Source: an uncultured Paracoccaceae bacterium
GTDB taxonomy: Bacteria; Pseudomonadota; Alphaproteobacteria; Rhodobacterales; Rhodobacteraceae
Assembly (NCBI GenBank): GCA_947488175.1
Contig: CANKYO010000001.1
Location: 558,001-622,000, forward strand
Length of the DNA stretch: 64,000 bases
Reading direction: 5' to 3'
Shown piece by piece: positions 17,666-27,829 of the stretch (the first letter of the stretch is position 1; each line of letters starts with the position of its first letter). A model generated the notes under the pieces. That model saw only the letters and a program-made list of their open reading frames with translations. It had not been told where the DNA came from and did no database searches. A program made the position numbers and the translations under genes.

Positions 17666-18349
17666 TTACAGCCAGATCCGGTAATCACTCACCAGCAAAT
17701 GCGTTGGCGCCACATCTTCCTCAACCTCCGCAAACCGTCCAATCGGTTCGCGAAAGACATTGTCGGTCTCATCGTCATTCACAGTCGACACCTCGCCAAT
17801 CAACACATCACCCCCCTCGCCCCAAAATGCATGCCAGTCGCCAGGCATCAGGGTGACACTCTCGCCCGGTGCAAACCGCAGCTTCTCGCCCGGGGCAAAC
17901 TCACGCCGGATACCGTCACACATAACAACACCACCTGCCGTCTCATCAAAACCCCCATCCGGGTCAGAACCGTAAAGCTCAATCACCATCGTCGCCCCAC
18001 CGCGGTTGATGATATCCTCGGCCTTGATCACATGGGTATGCATAGGCGACAGTTGATCCTGCTTTGAAATCAACAGCTTCTCAGCATAGCACATACCCCC
18101 GCCCCGCTGCAGATCCGCCAATCGGCCATTGCGCAGCGTGAACAGAAACAACCCAATCTCGTCATAACGACCGGCACCATAATCGGTGATGTCCCAACCG
18201 CAGCGGGCATCAATCACAGCACGCGCATCATCCGCGCGCGCCTTGAATGCTTCCGGCGTCCAATAGGCGAAAGGCGGCAGCACAAAACCGTAAGAGCGGA
18301 TCATCTCATCCGCCTCCGCCATGATCTCATTGATGCGGGATCGTTTCAT
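17666..18349 (-). CDS. D-lyxose ketol-isomerase family protein
   Basis: A 227-residue cupin-type sugar isomerase that interconverts D-lyxose and D-xylulose, often also D-mannose and D-fructose. Metal-binding residues are seen in SPMHTHVIKAEDIINRGG (two His and a Glu) and in the later GDWHAFWG. The ATG is chosen because GGAG lies six bases before it; a GTG one codon earlier is possible. A LacI-type palindrome overlaps the region just ahead of this ribosome-binding site, suggesting sugar-controlled expression. No sugar transporter or LacI gene is in the window. Confidence 0.9.
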   Translation of the reverse strand: MKRSRINEIMAEADEMIRSYGFVLPPFAYWTPEAFKARADDARAVIDARCGWDITDYGAGRYDEIGLFLFTLRNGRLADLQRGGGMCYAEKLLISKQDQLSPMHTHVIKAEDIINRGGATMVIELYGSDPDGGFDETAGGVVMCDGIRREFAPGEKLRFAPGESVTLMPGDWHAFWGEGGDVLIGEVSTVNDDETDNVFREPIGRFAEVEEDVAPTHLLVSDYRIWL

Positions 18350-18356
18350 CACCTGC

Positions 18357-18374
18357 TCCGTAATCGTTTACGGA
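18357..18374 (-). promoter_or_regulatory. LacI/GalR-type operator before D-lyxose isomerase
   Basis: The perfect inverted repeat TCCGTAAACGATTACGGA (minus strand) has the central CG and AANCGNTT core typical of LacI-family operators. It ends eight bases before the start codon and overlaps the GGAG ribosome-binding site, so a bound repressor would block the gene. The repressor would have to be encoded elsewhere. Confidence 0.6.
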
Positions 18375-18427
18375 ACAGTGCAGCAATCCTCAGCGACTTT
18401 CAAGCCAACAGATGTGCCCGGCTGAAT

Positions 18428-18955
18428 TCAGGTGCCCAGCCAGTTGTCCACGGTGGTCTTCAACGCTGCCCAATCGGTCATTTCTTTGTCCACATGCGGG
18501 TCAACATCCTCACCCTTCTGCGATGCAATCCAGCGCATGGCCCAGGATTTGAAGAAATCATACTCGGTAAACCGGAACGCCCCCGCGACATGGAACACCT
18601 TGGGAGGCGACCAGCCGGTCTTTGATGCAAACCGGGCGACGCATTCCTTCAGCCCGTCCCAATCTTCGGCATCGTCACCGGCAGCGGCAAGCGATACCGA
18701 CATGAATGCCGCATTCATCCCGTTCAGCTTTTCCGCCTGCCGCTTGGCAAACTTGACCAGCGGTTTCTGATAGCGCCCCGCATGCACCGACCCGGCCACC
18801 AAGGCCGCATCAAACCGGCCCAGATCCACATCCTTTGCATCCCCGGCCCCCAGAATCTCGACCGAATGGCTTTGTTCCATCAGGTGGTCGGCGCAAAACT
18901 GGGCAATCTTGCGTGTCTGCCCCTCGGTCGAGGCATAGACGATCAGTATCTTCAT
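18428..18955 (-). CDS. Flavodoxin-domain protein (HemG-like)
   Basis: A 175-residue flavodoxin-like protein resembling HemG, the menaquinone-dependent protoporphyrinogen dehydrogenase. The FMN phosphate loop is YASTEGQTRKIA, followed by LVAGSVHAGRYQKPLVKF. The C-terminal part (FRFTEYDFFKSWAMRWIA, then DVDPHVDKEMTDWAAL) matches HemG-type proteins better than electron-transfer flavodoxins. GAGGAG seven bases ahead fixes the start. Assignment to heme synthesis is inference; no other heme gene is near. An 11-bp-unit repeat element lies upstream, oriented toward this gene. Confidence 0.82.
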   Translation of the reverse strand: MKILIVYASTEGQTRKIAQFCADHLMEQSHSVEILGAGDAKDVDLGRFDAALVAGSVHAGRYQKPLVKFAKRQAEKLNGMNAAFMSVSLAAAGDDAEDWDGLKECVARFASKTGWSPPKVFHVAGAFRFTEYDFFKSWAMRWIASQKGEDVDPHVDKEMTDWAALKTTVDNWLGT

Positions 18956-19082
18956 CAGCAGTCTCCTCATGATCCGCGGACAAAATGCCTGAACCCGAAG
19001 GCAGTCTATTGATCCAGATCATTGGGGCCGAAATTGCAGGGTCAAGCAACGCACGCGCCATTAATCACCGCAAATGTGGCTC

Positions 19083-19126
19083 AGTGGTCCGACGCAAGTC
19101 CGACGTTTTGCCGACGCGATGCCGAC
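19083..19126 (-). repeat. Phased 11-bp repeat element, copy A (four units)
   Basis: Read on the minus strand it is four consecutive 11-mers: GTCGGCATCGC, GTCGGCAAAAC, GTCGGACTTGC and GTCGGACCACT. The GTCGG core recurs every 11 bases, about one helical turn. It lies 128 bases before the flavodoxin-domain start, pointing toward it. Copies B and C are at 30861-30904 and 62237-62280. Confidence 0.8.
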
Positions 19127-19222
19127 CGGCCAAATCGGCCCGATCCCCAGTGTTTACAAATGATTCGTGAAAATAGGGGCCACGGCCGTACGGTGCCCCT
19201 GCCGCAACACCACCGCGCGTTG

Positions 19223-19990
19223 CTAACCCGCTTTGCGCAACGCCCCCGACGCCCAAGCACGGCATGCATCACCAAACGCCTCAAAAAGCGGGCGTGACAC
19301 CGGGTCATCGGCCGCGTTCCACTCCGGATGCCATTGCACCGAAAGGGTAAAACCGGGCGCATCCGCGATATAGATCGCCTCCGGCGTCCCATCCGGTGCA
19401 TGACCATCAATGACAATCCGCCCGCCCGGCGTCTTGATCCCCTGCCCATGCAGCGTGTTTGTCATAACCTCGCGGGTTCCCATCAGACGATGAAACACAC
19501 CGCCTTCTGAAAACGTCACCGCATGGCGCAGCTCGAACTTCTCGGCCAATGTGCCCTCTGGCGGCATGCGGTGATTATCGCGGCCCGGCAGGTCACGAAT
19601 TTCTGGGTACAGTGTTCCACCCATCGCGACGTTAACCTCCTGAAATCCGCGGCAAATCCCGAAAATCGGCTGACCTCGCGCCACGCAGGCGCGGATCAGC
19701 GGCAACGCAATCCGATCACGGTCGCGATCAAACGCACCGTGGGCATCCGTCTCTTCCTCGCCATACTCCTCGGGATGCACATTGGGACGACCGCCGGTGA
19801 ACAAAAAACCGTCACAAACAGCCATCAGCTCGTCCACCGCCACCACACCGGGATCAGAGGGTACGATCATCGGCACCGCACCCGCAACCTGTGATACCGC
19901 ATGCGTATTCATCTGTCCGGCAGCATGGGCCGGATACTCATCATTGATCAGATAGCTGTTGCCGATAATGCCGATCACAGGCCGGGACAT
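19223..19990 (-). CDS. Class I glutamine amidotransferase (gamma-glutamyl-GABA hydrolase, PuuD-like)
   Basis: A 255-residue peptidase C26 protein. The nucleophile is C113 in FGICRGFQEVN, and the His-Glu pair is in QWHPEWN. FTGGRPNVHPEEYG resembles the substrate loop of PuuD-type hydrolases, which release GABA or similar amines from gamma-glutamyl compounds in polyamine breakdown. No other putrescine gene is adjacent, so the substrate is open. It is transcribed divergently from the P450 gene, with 111 bases between. Confidence 0.9.
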   Translation of the reverse strand: MSRPVIGIIGNSYLINDEYPAHAAGQMNTHAVSQVAGAVPMIVPSDPGVVAVDELMAVCDGFLFTGGRPNVHPEEYGEEETDAHGAFDRDRDRIALPLIRACVARGQPIFGICRGFQEVNVAMGGTLYPEIRDLPGRDNHRMPPEGTLAEKFELRHAVTFSEGGVFHRLMGTREVMTNTLHGQGIKTPGGRIVIDGHAPDGTPEAIYIADAPGFTLSVQWHPEWNAADDPVSRPLFEAFGDACRAWASGALRKAG

Positions 19991-20101
19991 GAAAACTCCA
20001 TTCAGATTTAACCCGTATTACAGCCAAATCAGGCGCAACGAAAGACAGCGGATGCGCACAACACTGTTGACAGGGCTGCACATGCTGCCCAACTCAACAC
20101 T

Positions 20102-21310
20102 ATGGCCCATGATTTAAGCAGCCCTGAATTTCTTGCAAATCCCGGGCCGTTTCTATCCCGTATGCGCTCCGAAGGTGCATTGGTCCGCGTCAAACTGCCC
20201 ATTATCGGGGAAACGTGGATGACCACCAGCGACGCCGCTGCCCGATCGCTTCTGAAAGATCCCGACCGGTTTGCACGGAACCCTTTGGCCGGTACGGGTA
20301 AGACACTGGCCCAGAAATACTGGTACTTTCCGTCGTTCATGAAACCTCTCTTTCAGAACATGCTGGGCTATGACGGGGCCGCACATAAACGGCTGCGCGG
20401 TCTGGTCGATCAGGCGTTCAACCGCACGTCAATCGACGATATGCGCCCACGGCTCGCGGCCTTGGCTGATGATCTTCTCAATGCGATAGATACGGATCAG
20501 CCCACTGAAATCATTACACAATATACGCGCCCCTTGCCGCTGATGGCGATCTGTGACCTGCTTGGTGTGCCTGATACGGAACGCACGAAAGTGGCGCGTT
20601 GGATCGCCCCGCTCTCCGGTCCGACAAGCGCATGGGGGATGCTGCGCGGCTTTCCGGGTTTGTGGCGGATCATGCGCTATTTCCGGGCTGATTTTGATCG
20701 GGTCCGGCGGCGCGCCCGTCCCGGCCTGATCACCGATCTGGTCGCGGCAGAGGATGCGGGCGACCGGCTGACCGATGACGAACTACTTGCCATGGTCGTC
20801 ACGCTGTTCATCGCCGGGCACGAAACCACGGTGCATCTGATCACCATGGGGATTTATGGGTTACTGACCCATCCGGCGGCGCGGGCCGCCCTGCGTGATC
20901 ATCCGAATGAACTGCCCCTACTGGTCGAGGAGTTCATGCGGTTCTATTCACCTGTCATGATGACCAAACCGCATTTCGTCCAGCAAGATACTGTTTTTGA
21001 AGGTATTCCCCTGAAGAAAGGCGAACAGGTCGCCGCCCTTCTGATCGCCGCCAACCATGATACCGCCCGCTTTGAAACGCCAGAGGAACTGATCCCAAAC
21101 CGCCGCCCCAATGCCCATCTTGGCTTTGGTCACGGCCCGCATGTCTGCCTCGGGATGCAACTCGCCCGAGCGGAAGCACAGGTCGCCATTGAAAGGTTAT
21201 TCACCCGCTTCCCGAACCTCGCGCTGGCCAACCCGGACGCCGCGCCAGACTACACCCGGCGCATCGGCATTCACGGTCTCAAACGGCTCGACCTACGCCT
21301 CGCCGGATAG
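20102..21310 (+). CDS. Cytochrome P450
   Basis: A 402-residue soluble bacterial P450 monooxygenase. The heme-ligand loop is FGHGPHVCLGMQLARAE with C349. The I-helix oxygen-activation motif is IAGHETT, and the ExxR pair is seen in EEFMRFYSP. Redox partners are not encoded nearby, so it relies on ferredoxins from elsewhere. The substrate is unknown. A TTGACA hexamer at 20067-20072 is close enough to the ATG that the 5' leader may be very short. The 3' end overlaps glcG on the other strand by 18 bases. Confidence 0.95.
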   Translation: MAHDLSSPEFLANPGPFLSRMRSEGALVRVKLPIIGETWMTTSDAAARSLLKDPDRFARNPLAGTGKTLAQKYWYFPSFMKPLFQNMLGYDGAAHKRLRGLVDQAFNRTSIDDMRPRLAALADDLLNAIDTDQPTEIITQYTRPLPLMAICDLLGVPDTERTKVARWIAPLSGPTSAWGMLRGFPGLWRIMRYFRADFDRVRRRARPGLITDLVAAEDAGDRLTDDELLAMVVTLFIAGHETTVHLITMGIYGLLTHPAARAALRDHPNELPLLVEEFMRFYSPVMMTKPHFVQQDTVFEGIPLKKGEQVAALLIAANHDTARFETPEELIPNRRPNAHLGFGHGPHVCLGMQLARAEAQVAIERLFTRFPNLALANPDAAPDYTRRIGIHGLKRLDLRLAG

Positions 21311-21721
21311 ACCTGCGGCCTCGATCCCGGCCATGGCGGCAACCACATCATTGTCAGATGTATCGCCCGTCACGCCAACGGCCCCCATCACCGCACCTTT
21401 CTTGTCGCGCACCAGAACACCGCCAGGCACCGGTACAACCTGCCCGCCATAGACACCATTCACAGCCGTCATGAAATAGGCCTGCTGCTCGGCCCGCGCC
21501 ATCTGTGCAGTGCCAGCCATGCCCAGCATCACCGCGCCATAGGCCTTGCCATGAGCAATGCCGAACCGGCCCGGTGCAGCCCCGTCGGCGCGCTCAAACG
21601 CCTTCACATGGCCCCCGGAATCCAGCACTACCACTGACAGCGGTTTGAACCCCATCTCGTCACCCTTGGCCAATGCCTTGCGGATGATCGTCCGCGCTTT
21701 ATTCGCTGAAATCTCTGCCAT
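21293..21721 (-). CDS. glcG: GlcG/HbpS-family protein (DUF336)
   Basis: A 142-residue protein of the GlcG/HbpS family, some of which bind heme. Family motifs are SVVVLDSGGHVKAFERADGA, RFGIAHGKAYGAV, PVPGGVLVRD and GAVGVTGDTSDND. In E. coli glcG sits in the glycolate utilisation operon with glcB. Here it likewise follows glcB on the same strand with 40 bases between, filled by a palindrome. GGAGAG precedes the start. Its exact role in glycolate use is not established. Confidence 0.9.
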   Translation of the reverse strand: MAEISANKARTIIRKALAKGDEMGFKPLSVVVLDSGGHVKAFERADGAAPGRFGIAHGKAYGAVMLGMAGTAQMARAEQQAYFMTAVNGVYGGQVVPVPGGVLVRDKKGAVMGAVGVTGDTSDNDVVAAMAGIEAAGLSGEA

Positions 21722-21738
21722 TTTTCGTCTCTCCGTAA

Positions 21739-21756
21739 GATGGGTTTCAACCCATC
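21739..21756. repeat. Palindrome GATGGGTT-TC-AACCCATC between glcB and glcG
   Basis: A hairpin with 8-base arms, six bases after the glcB stop and before the glcG ribosome-binding site. The CGTAAGATGGGTTT half also occurs in the 28-bp palindrome at 60646-60673, so this is a recurring 3'-end element. It may lower read-through or protect the glcB mRNA end. Confidence 0.6.
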
Positions 21757-21761
21757 ATCCC

Positions 21762-23909
21762 TTAGTGATTGCGCTGCGCTTTCAATTCCAACCGGCGCTG
21801 ATGCAGCACAGGTTCGGTGTAGCCCGACGGCTGAATACGACCCTTGAACACCAGATCACAGGCCGCCTGAAACGCGATACCATCGAAATTCGGCGCCATC
21901 GGGCGATAGGCGGGATCATCCGCATTCTGACCGTCCACAACAGCGGCCATCTTTTGCATCGCCTCCATCACTTGCGCCTCGGTGACCACGCCATGGTGCA
22001 ACCAGTTCGCCAGCGCCTGTGATGAGATCCGGCAAGTCGCCCGATCCTCCATCAGCCCAACATTGTTGATATCGGGCACCTTGGAACAACCCACACCCTG
22101 ATCGATCCAGCGCACAACATAGCCCAGAATGCCCTGCGCGTTATTCTCGATCTCCTTGACCTTCTGCGCATCGGTCCAGCGTTGATACTGCGCCAGCGGA
22201 ATATCAAGGATCGACGAAACATAGGCCCGCCGCCCGCCCTTGCGCAGCCTGTCCTGCACCGCCATCACGTCGATCTTGTGATAATGCAGCGCGTGCAGGG
22301 TCGCCGCCGTCGGGCTTGGCACCCAGGCGCAATTGGCCCCGGCCTTCGGATGGTCGATCTTCTGTTCCAACATCGCGGCCATCAGGTCGGGCATCGCCCA
22401 CATGCCCTTGCCAATCTGGGCTTTGCCGGAAAACCCGCATTCCAGCCCGATATCCACGTTCTGGTCTTCGTAGGCGCCAATCCATTGTTTGCGCTTGATA
22501 AAGTCCTTGCGGCTGAACGGCCCGGCCTCCATCGAGGTGTGGATTTCGTCACCTGTCCGGTCCAGAAACCCGGTGTTGATAAACGCGACCCGCGACTTGG
22601 CGGCACGGATACATTCCTTGAGGTTCACGGTCGTGCGCCGCTCCTCATCCATGATGCCGATCTTGACCGTATCGCGGGGCAGCCCCAGCGCATCCTCGAC
22701 CGCCGCAAAGATATCGCAGGTAAACGCAACCTCTTCGGGGCCATGCATCTTGGGTTTGACGACGTAGACCGATCCAAAGTCCGAATTGCCACCCTCGCGC
22801 TTCAGATCATGCATCGCGATCAGAACCGTGAACATCGCGTCCATCAGCCCTTCGAAAACCTCTTCCCCGTCGGCATCCAGAATGGCCGGATTGGTCATCA
22901 AATGACCCACATTGCGCACCCAAAGCAGCGCACGGCCTTTCAGAGTCAGAGCGCTGGCATCGGGCGCGGTATAGGTCATGTCTTCAGCCAGACGACGGGT
23001 CATGGTCTTGCCGCCCTTCTGGAACTCCGCCGACAGATCACCCTGCATGAGGCCCAGCCAGTTGCCATAGGCCAGCACCTTGTCCTCAGCATCCACACAG
23101 GCCACGCTGTCCTCGCAATCCATGATTGCGGTTATGGCGCTTTCCAGCCGGACATCGGCCAGCAAGGCCTGATCGCGGCTGCCAATCGGGTGGGCACGGT
23201 CAAAGACCAGTTCCACATGCAGCTCGTTGTTTTTCAAAAGGATCGCATCAGGCGCCTTTGGATTACCGCGATAGCCCACGAATTTCGCCGGATCGCGCAA
23301 CGGCAAATCATCAATCAACAGCGCACCATCATGCACATAGTAACGGCGCACATCGGCGTGGCTTGCCCCTTCAATCGGGAATGCCTCGTCCAGAAAGACA
23401 CGCGCACGCGCCACGACACGGGCACCATGCCCGCGATCATAAGCGCCTTTCGGGGGCTGCACGCCCATCGCGTCCGTACCGTAGAATGCATCATAAAGGC
23501 TGCCCCAGCGGGCATTTGCGGCATTCAGGGCAAAGCGCGCATTGGTGATCGGCACTACAAGCTGCGGGCCGGGCACGGTCGCGATTTCGGCATCGACATT
23601 TCCGGTTTCAATCTCGAAATCCGGGCCTTCCGGAACCAGATAACCGATCTCTTCCAGAAAAATCTCATAAGCCGTGCGATCAAGCGGCTGACCCTTGCGG
23701 GCAATATGCCATGCATCAATTTTGGCCTGCAGATCATCGCGCTTTTCCAGCAAGGCACGATTGCGCGGGGTCATTTCGGCCACCAGATTGGCAAAGCCTT
23801 TCCAGAATACGTCGGCTGCAATCCCCGTGCCGGGAAGGGCCTTTTCATCAACAAAGCTGGCCAATTCTGTGGCAACGGCCAACCCTTGTTTGTCAACGCG
23901 ATCTGTCAT
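21762..23909 (-). CDS. glcB: Malate synthase G
   Basis: Condenses glyoxylate with acetyl-CoA to malate, linking glycolate and acetate catabolism to the TCA cycle. The 715 residues are typical of isoform G. Recognised segments are [65 protein letters not shown] and [21 protein letters not shown]. The start at MTDRVDKQG is chosen; an upstream in-frame extension has no conservation. A 19-bp palindrome about 90 bases before the start is a candidate operator. glcG follows. Confidence 0.97.
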   Translation of the reverse strand: MTDRVDKQGLAVATELASFVDEKALPGTGIAADVFWKGFANLVAEMTPRNRALLEKRDDLQAKIDAWHIARKGQPLDRTAYEIFLEEIGYLVPEGPDFEIETGNVDAEIATVPGPQLVVPITNARFALNAANARWGSLYDAFYGTDAMGVQPPKGAYDRGHGARVVARARVFLDEAFPIEGASHADVRRYYVHDGALLIDDLPLRDPAKFVGYRGNPKAPDAILLKNNELHVELVFDRAHPIGSRDQALLADVRLESAITAIMDCEDSVACVDAEDKVLAYGNWLGLMQGDLSAEFQKGGKTMTRRLAEDMTYTAPDASALTLKGRALLWVRNVGHLMTNPAILDADGEEVFEGLMDAMFTVLIAMHDLKREGGNSDFGSVYVVKPKMHGPEEVAFTCDIFAAVEDALGLPRDTVKIGIMDEERRTTVNLKECIRAAKSRVAFINTGFLDRTGDEIHTSMEAGPFSRKDFIKRKQWIGAYEDQNVDIGLECGFSGKAQIGKGMWAMPDLMAAMLEQKIDHPKAGANCAWVPSPTAATLHALHYHKIDVMAVQDRLRKGGRRAYVSSILDIPLAQYQRWTDAQKVKEIENNAQGILGYVVRWIDQGVGCSKVPDINNVGLMEDRATCRISSQALANWLHHGVVTEAQVMEAMQKMAAVVDGQNADDPAYRPMAPNFDGIAFQAACDLVFKGRIQPSGYTEPVLHQRRLELKAQRNH

Positions 23910-23994
23910 GATGGTGTTCCCCTTTTGACGGCATGCAGCGGCACACAGTGATGCGTGGTTGGGTAGAATAAAAGTTTCCGATAGGCAACATGGC

Positions 23995-24013
23995 TGGTCA
24001 TGTTTCATGACCA
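23995..24013. promoter_or_regulatory. 19-bp palindrome upstream of glcB
   Basis: TGGTCATGTTTCATGACCA is a perfect inverted repeat (8-3-8) located 86 bases before the glcB start and just after the DUF2256 gene. It lacks a T run on the relevant strand, so it looks more like an operator than a terminator. Confidence 0.45.
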
Positions 24014-24023
24014 ATTCGGACAA

Positions 24024-24173
24024 TCATGATTTGGATCGATTTGACCGGCAGCGGTCCGAACAATAACGGACCTGATCCCAGACCTTTTCCCATTTCTTGC
24101 GCCAGACGAAAGGACGACCACAAGTGGCACAGGTCTTTTGGGGTATGTCGGTTTTGCGGCGCATCTTGGGCAT
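24024..24173 (-). CDS. DUF2256 zinc-ribbon-like protein
   Basis: A 49-residue basic protein of the DUF2256 family. Four cysteines in CATCGRP and YCSDRCR form a likely zinc ribbon, with the family pattern [18 protein letters not shown] between them. DUF2256 genes often neighbour cryptochrome or photolyase genes. Here the photolyase-like gene is about 10 kb away. Its function is unknown. The start MPKMRRK is taken because the family is this short and the longer open frame runs through a palindromic repeat. Confidence 0.85.
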   Translation of the reverse strand: MPKMRRKTDIPQKTCATCGRPFVWRKKWEKVWDQVRYCSDRCRSNRSKS

Positions 24174-24196
24174 GATCCAGAACCTATGGCGCAGCA

Positions 24197-24221
24197 AAAG
24201 TTTTTCAAAAACTTTGGTGCC
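24197..24221 (+). repeat. Dispersed palindromic repeat, AAAGTTTTT-C-AAAAACTTT plus GGTGCC
   Basis: A perfect 19-bp inverted repeat followed by GGTGCC, between the divergent DUF2256 and pepN genes. The same arrangement (AT-rich palindrome then GGTGCC) recurs at 41948-41976 beside the ClC gene. Confidence 0.6.
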
Positions 24222-24306
24222 AGATTTTGCCCGCCCGGCCGCGATCACGGTGGAACATCGCGGCGACCCGCCGTAACCTGCTCCCAAACCCTCAAAGGAT
24301 CGCCCA

Positions 24307-26856
24307 ATGAAAGATGCCGCACCCCAGACGATCTATCTGCGCGACTACACGCCACCGGCCTATCTGGTCGATGACGTCCATCTGACGTTCAAGCTGGCCG
24401 CCACCAAGACGCACGTGGTGTCACGCATCCGGTTCCGACCGAATCCAGAGGCGACCTCCAATGAATTCTTTCTGCACGGAGAAGACCTGAAGCTGATCAA
24501 CGCCAAAATCGATGGCGAGGACATCACGCCTGAACTCACCGAATCCGGCCTGACCTGCGACGTTCCCGACGCCCCATTCACCTTCGAAGCCGACGTCGAA
24601 ATCAACCCGCAAGACAACACCGCGCTTGAAGGGCTTTACATGTCAAACGGCATGTACTGCACCCAATGCGAGGCCGAAGGGTTCCGCAAGATCACTTACT
24701 ACCCCGACCGGCCCGATGTGATGGCCACATTTACCGTCCGGATCGAAAGCGACCTGCCGGTACTTTTGTCCAACGGCAACCCCACCGGTAAGGGCGAAGG
24801 CTGGGCCGAGTGGCACGATCCGTGGCCCAAGCCGGCCTATCTTTTTGCCCTTGTCGCCGGCGATCTGGTCAATCACCCGGATCGGTTCACCACCATGTCC
24901 GGCAAAGATGTGGAACTGAACATCTGGGTACGCCCTGGCGACGAAGGCAAATGCGCGTTTGGGATGGAAGCGCTGAAAAAGTCCATGAAATGGGACGAAG
25001 ATGTCTATGGCCGCGAATACGACCTTGATGTCTTCAACATCGTGGCCGTCGATGATTTCAACATGGGGGCCATGGAAAACAAAGGGTTGAACATCTTCAA
25101 TTCCTCTGCCGTCCTTGCCAGCCCGGAGACATCGACCGACGCCAATTTCGAACGGATCGAGGCGATCATCGCCCATGAATATTTCCACAACTGGACCGGC
25201 AACCGGATCACCTGCCGCGACTGGTTCCAGCTGTGCCTCAAGGAAGGGCTGACCGTTTTCCGCGACCAGCAATTCACCGGCGACATGCGCAGCCATGCGG
25301 TCAAACGGATTGATGATGCGATGGTCCTGCGCGCCCACCAATTCCGCGAGGATAACGGCCCACTGGCCCATCCGGTGCGCCCGGAAAGCTTTGTCGAGAT
25401 CAACAATTTCTACACCGTCACAGTCTACGAAAAAGGGGCCGAGGTGATCGGCATGCTCAAGCGGCTGGTGGGCGATGACGGATACAAAAAGGCGCTCGAT
25501 CTGTATTTCGACCGTCATGATGGCGACGCCGCCACGATCGAGGATTGGCTGAAGGTTTTCGAAGATGCGACAGGGCGCGACCTGACCCAATTCGCCCGCT
25601 GGTACAGCCAAGCCGGGACGCCCCGTGTCAGCGTCCGTGAGGATTTTGCGGACGGCACCTACACCCTGCATCTGACGCAGCAGACCCCTCCCACACCCGG
25701 ACAACCACACAAGGACCCGATGGTCATCCCTATCGCGGTCGGCCTGCTGAACGACAACGGGGATGAGGTCGTGCCCACAAAAATGTTGGAAATGACCCAA
25801 GCTGAACAAAGCTTTTCTTTCGAAGGTCTTGCCAGCAAACCGATCCCGTCGATCCTGCGCGGGTTTTCCGCACCGGTCATTCTGGAGCATGAACAGACCA
25901 ACGCCCAGCGCGCGTTCCTTCTGGCCCATGACACCGACCCGTTCAACAAATGGGACGCGGGGCGCAAACTGGCGCAGGATGTGCTGGTTGGCATGGTGCG
26001 GGACGGGGCGACGCCAGACGGTGCCTATCTTGACGGTCTCGCCGCCGTACTACGCGATGACGGCCTTGATCCGGCATTCCGGGCGCAGGTGCTGGCCCTG
26101 CCGAGCGAAGATGATACCGCCCAGGCACTTGTTGATCTGGACCATGTACCGGACCCAACAGCGATCTATGATGCTCATGAAACGCTGAAACTGCAGATCG
26201 CCCAACATCTGCAGGATCAGTTGCCGCGCAGCTATGCCGACATGGCTGTGCCTAGTCCCTATACCCCCGATGCCGAACCGGCAGGCAAACGGGCACTTGG
26301 CAATACCGTGCTGTCGCTGATGTCGAAACTCGATGGCGGCCGGCAAGCGACACAGCAATATGCCAAGGCCGACAACATGACCCAGCAACTGGCGGCCCTC
26401 GGGGCCTTGCTGAAAATCGGTAAAGGTAAAGCCGAGCTGTCAGCCTTCGGCGAACAATGGCAAAACGACCGGCTGGTCATGGACAAATGGTTCGGCCTGC
26501 AAGTCGCCTGCGCCAGCCCGGATCAGGCTGCAGCAACTGCCGAAACGCTGGCAGCCCACCCGGCCTTCGATATGAGGAACCCCAACCGATTCCGGTCCGT
26601 ATTCGGCGCGCTGGGGGGAAATGCAGCCGGGTTTCATCACCCCTCGGGCAAGGCATATGACCTGCTGGCGGACTGGTTGATCAAGCTTGATGAACTCAAC
26701 CCCCAGACCGCGGCGCGTATGTCCACCGCATTTTCCACCTGGAAACGCTATGACGAAAACCGGCAAGCCAAAATGCGCCACGCGCTGGGGCGTATTGCGG
26801 CAAAACCCGGCCTATCCGCCGATACAACCGAGATGGTGAGCCGCATACTGGGCTGA
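24307..26856 (+). CDS. pepN: Aminopeptidase N (M1 family)
   Basis: A zinc metallopeptidase that removes N-terminal residues from peptides in the cytoplasm. The 849 residues fit the E. coli PepN type. The exopeptidase motif is [12 protein letters not shown], the zinc site is HEYFH at 290-294 with the distal glutamate E313 in LKEGLTVF, and the transition-state tyrosine lies in [18 protein letters not shown]. It is expressed divergently from the DUF2256 gene. Confidence 0.98.
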   Translation: MKDAAPQTIYLRDYTPPAYLVDDVHLTFKLAATKTHVVSRIRFRPNPEATSNEFFLHGEDLKLINAKIDGEDITPELTESGLTCDVPDAPFTFEADVEINPQDNTALEGLYMSNGMYCTQCEAEGFRKITYYPDRPDVMATFTVRIESDLPVLLSNGNPTGKGEGWAEWHDPWPKPAYLFALVAGDLVNHPDRFTTMSGKDVELNIWVRPGDEGKCAFGMEALKKSMKWDEDVYGREYDLDVFNIVAVDDFNMGAMENKGLNIFNSSAVLASPETSTDANFERIEAIIAHEYFHNWTGNRITCRDWFQLCLKEGLTVFRDQQFTGDMRSHAVKRIDDAMVLRAHQFREDNGPLAHPVRPESFVEINNFYTVTVYEKGAEVIGMLKRLVGDDGYKKALDLYFDRHDGDAATIEDWLKVFEDATGRDLTQFARWYSQAGTPRVSVREDFADGTYTLHLTQQTPPTPGQPHKDPMVIPIAVGLLNDNGDEVVPTKMLEMTQAEQSFSFEGLASKPIPSILRGFSAPVILEHEQTNAQRAFLLAHDTDPFNKWDAGRKLAQDVLVGMVRDGATPDGAYLDGLAAVLRDDGLDPAFRAQVLALPSEDDTAQALVDLDHVPDPTAIYDAHETLKLQIAQHLQDQLPRSYADMAVPSPYTPDAEPAGKRALGNTVLSLMSKLDGGRQATQQYAKADNMTQQLAALGALLKIGKGKAELSAFGEQWQNDRLVMDKWFGLQVACASPDQAAATAETLAAHPAFDMRNPNRFRSVFGALGGNAAGFHHPSGKAYDLLADWLIKLDELNPQTAARMSTAFSTWKRYDENRQAKMRHALGRIAAKPGLSADTTEMVSRILG

Positions 26857-26959
26857 AATCTGCCGAAATTGAACAACGTTCGCGTATTGGTTTTACGCCA
26901 TCCGATCCCTATCTATGATCTGTCATACAACCATGACAAAGATATGGTGAGTGGTCGCT

Positions 26960-27829
26960 ATGGAACATCGCATTGACCCGCTGATCGCTGAGCGCGCGCC
27001 CTGGCTTTACAGTGATCGCCCCGGCACCAAAGCTGCAAGGCGCAGCCTGCACAAGCTGCTGGGATACGACGCAACCGTGCGCATCGCCAGAGCTTTCAAG
27101 GATGAACCGGCCAGCCGGATCATGAACGTGATGGGTGATATGTTGGCCAAAAACGCCGATGTCACCGGGCTTGGCAATATCCCGATGCATGGCCCTGCCT
27201 TGATCGTGGCGAACCACCCAACCGGGATTGCTGACGGGATCATCCTGCACCACCTGATCGCCCGGGTCCGCTCTGATGCCTATTTCTTTGCCAATCGCGA
27301 TATCTTGCGGGTCTTTCCCCAGATGGAAACCATGATTGCCCCCGTCGAATGGCGCACAGAGCTGCGCAGCCACGCGAAAACCCGGGCGACGATGGCTTAC
27401 GTACGCGAAGCGACTGATGCGGGGCGGCTTGGTGTTATCTTCCCTTCGGGGCGGCTGGCCAAGCGGCGGGGACTGCGCCTGTTTGAAAGGCCGTGGATGG
27501 CCTCTGCCGCGATGCTGGCGCGCAAATTTGATCTGCCGGTGATCCCGATCAACATTCAGGCGCGCAACTCGGTCCTGTTTTATCTGTTTGATCTGATGCA
27601 TCCGACATTGCGGGACATCACCCTGTTTCACGAAACGCTCAACAAGGCGAAACAGCCGTTTACGGTCACCGTGGGCGAACCAATATCTGCCGCCTCCATG
27701 CCGAAAAATTCCGAAGACGGTATTGCAATGCTGCGCAAAGCCACACTGGCATTGGGCGGTAAGGATGCGCCGGCAGTCAGTCTGGTTGCCGCGTCGCGTC
27801 CATTGTTGACACGCTCACGAGCGCATTAG
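26960..27829 (+). CDS. Lysophospholipid acyltransferase family protein
   Basis: A 289-residue PlsC-like acyltransferase that probably transfers fatty acyl groups to a glycerophospholipid or related acceptor at the membrane. The catalytic block is VANHPTGIADG, an H-x5-D variant of the usual NHx4D. A downstream IFPSGRLAKRRGL is the phosphate-binding block, and LPVIPINIQ follows. A GTG three codons earlier is an alternative start. The ATG is preferred because GGTGAG stands eight bases before it. The 3' end overlaps the SLT gene on the other strand by 53 bases. Confidence 0.88.
   Translation: MEHRIDPLIAERAPWLYSDRPGTKAARRSLHKLLGYDATVRIARAFKDEPASRIMNVMGDMLAKNADVTGLGNIPMHGPALIVANHPTGIADGIILHHLIARVRSDAYFFANRDILRVFPQMETMIAPVEWRTELRSHAKTRATMAYVREATDAGRLGVIFPSGRLAKRRGLRLFERPWMASAAMLARKFDLPVIPINIQARNSVLFYLFDLMHPTLRDITLFHETLNKAKQPFTVTVGEPISAASMPKNSEDGIAMLRKATLALGGKDAPAVSLVAASRPLLTRSRAH

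Noticed and set aside
19083..19126. 11-bp repeats considered as a CRISPR array
   Set aside because: Units are too short and contiguous, with no spacers and no cas genes in the window.
22182..23951. 589-codon plus-strand frame across glcB
   Set aside because: Antisense to malate synthase G, whose motifs are intact. The frame is a by-product of codon bias.
24643..25929. 428-codon minus-strand frame across pepN
   Set aside because: Antisense to pepN, which carries its full zinc site. No independent support.
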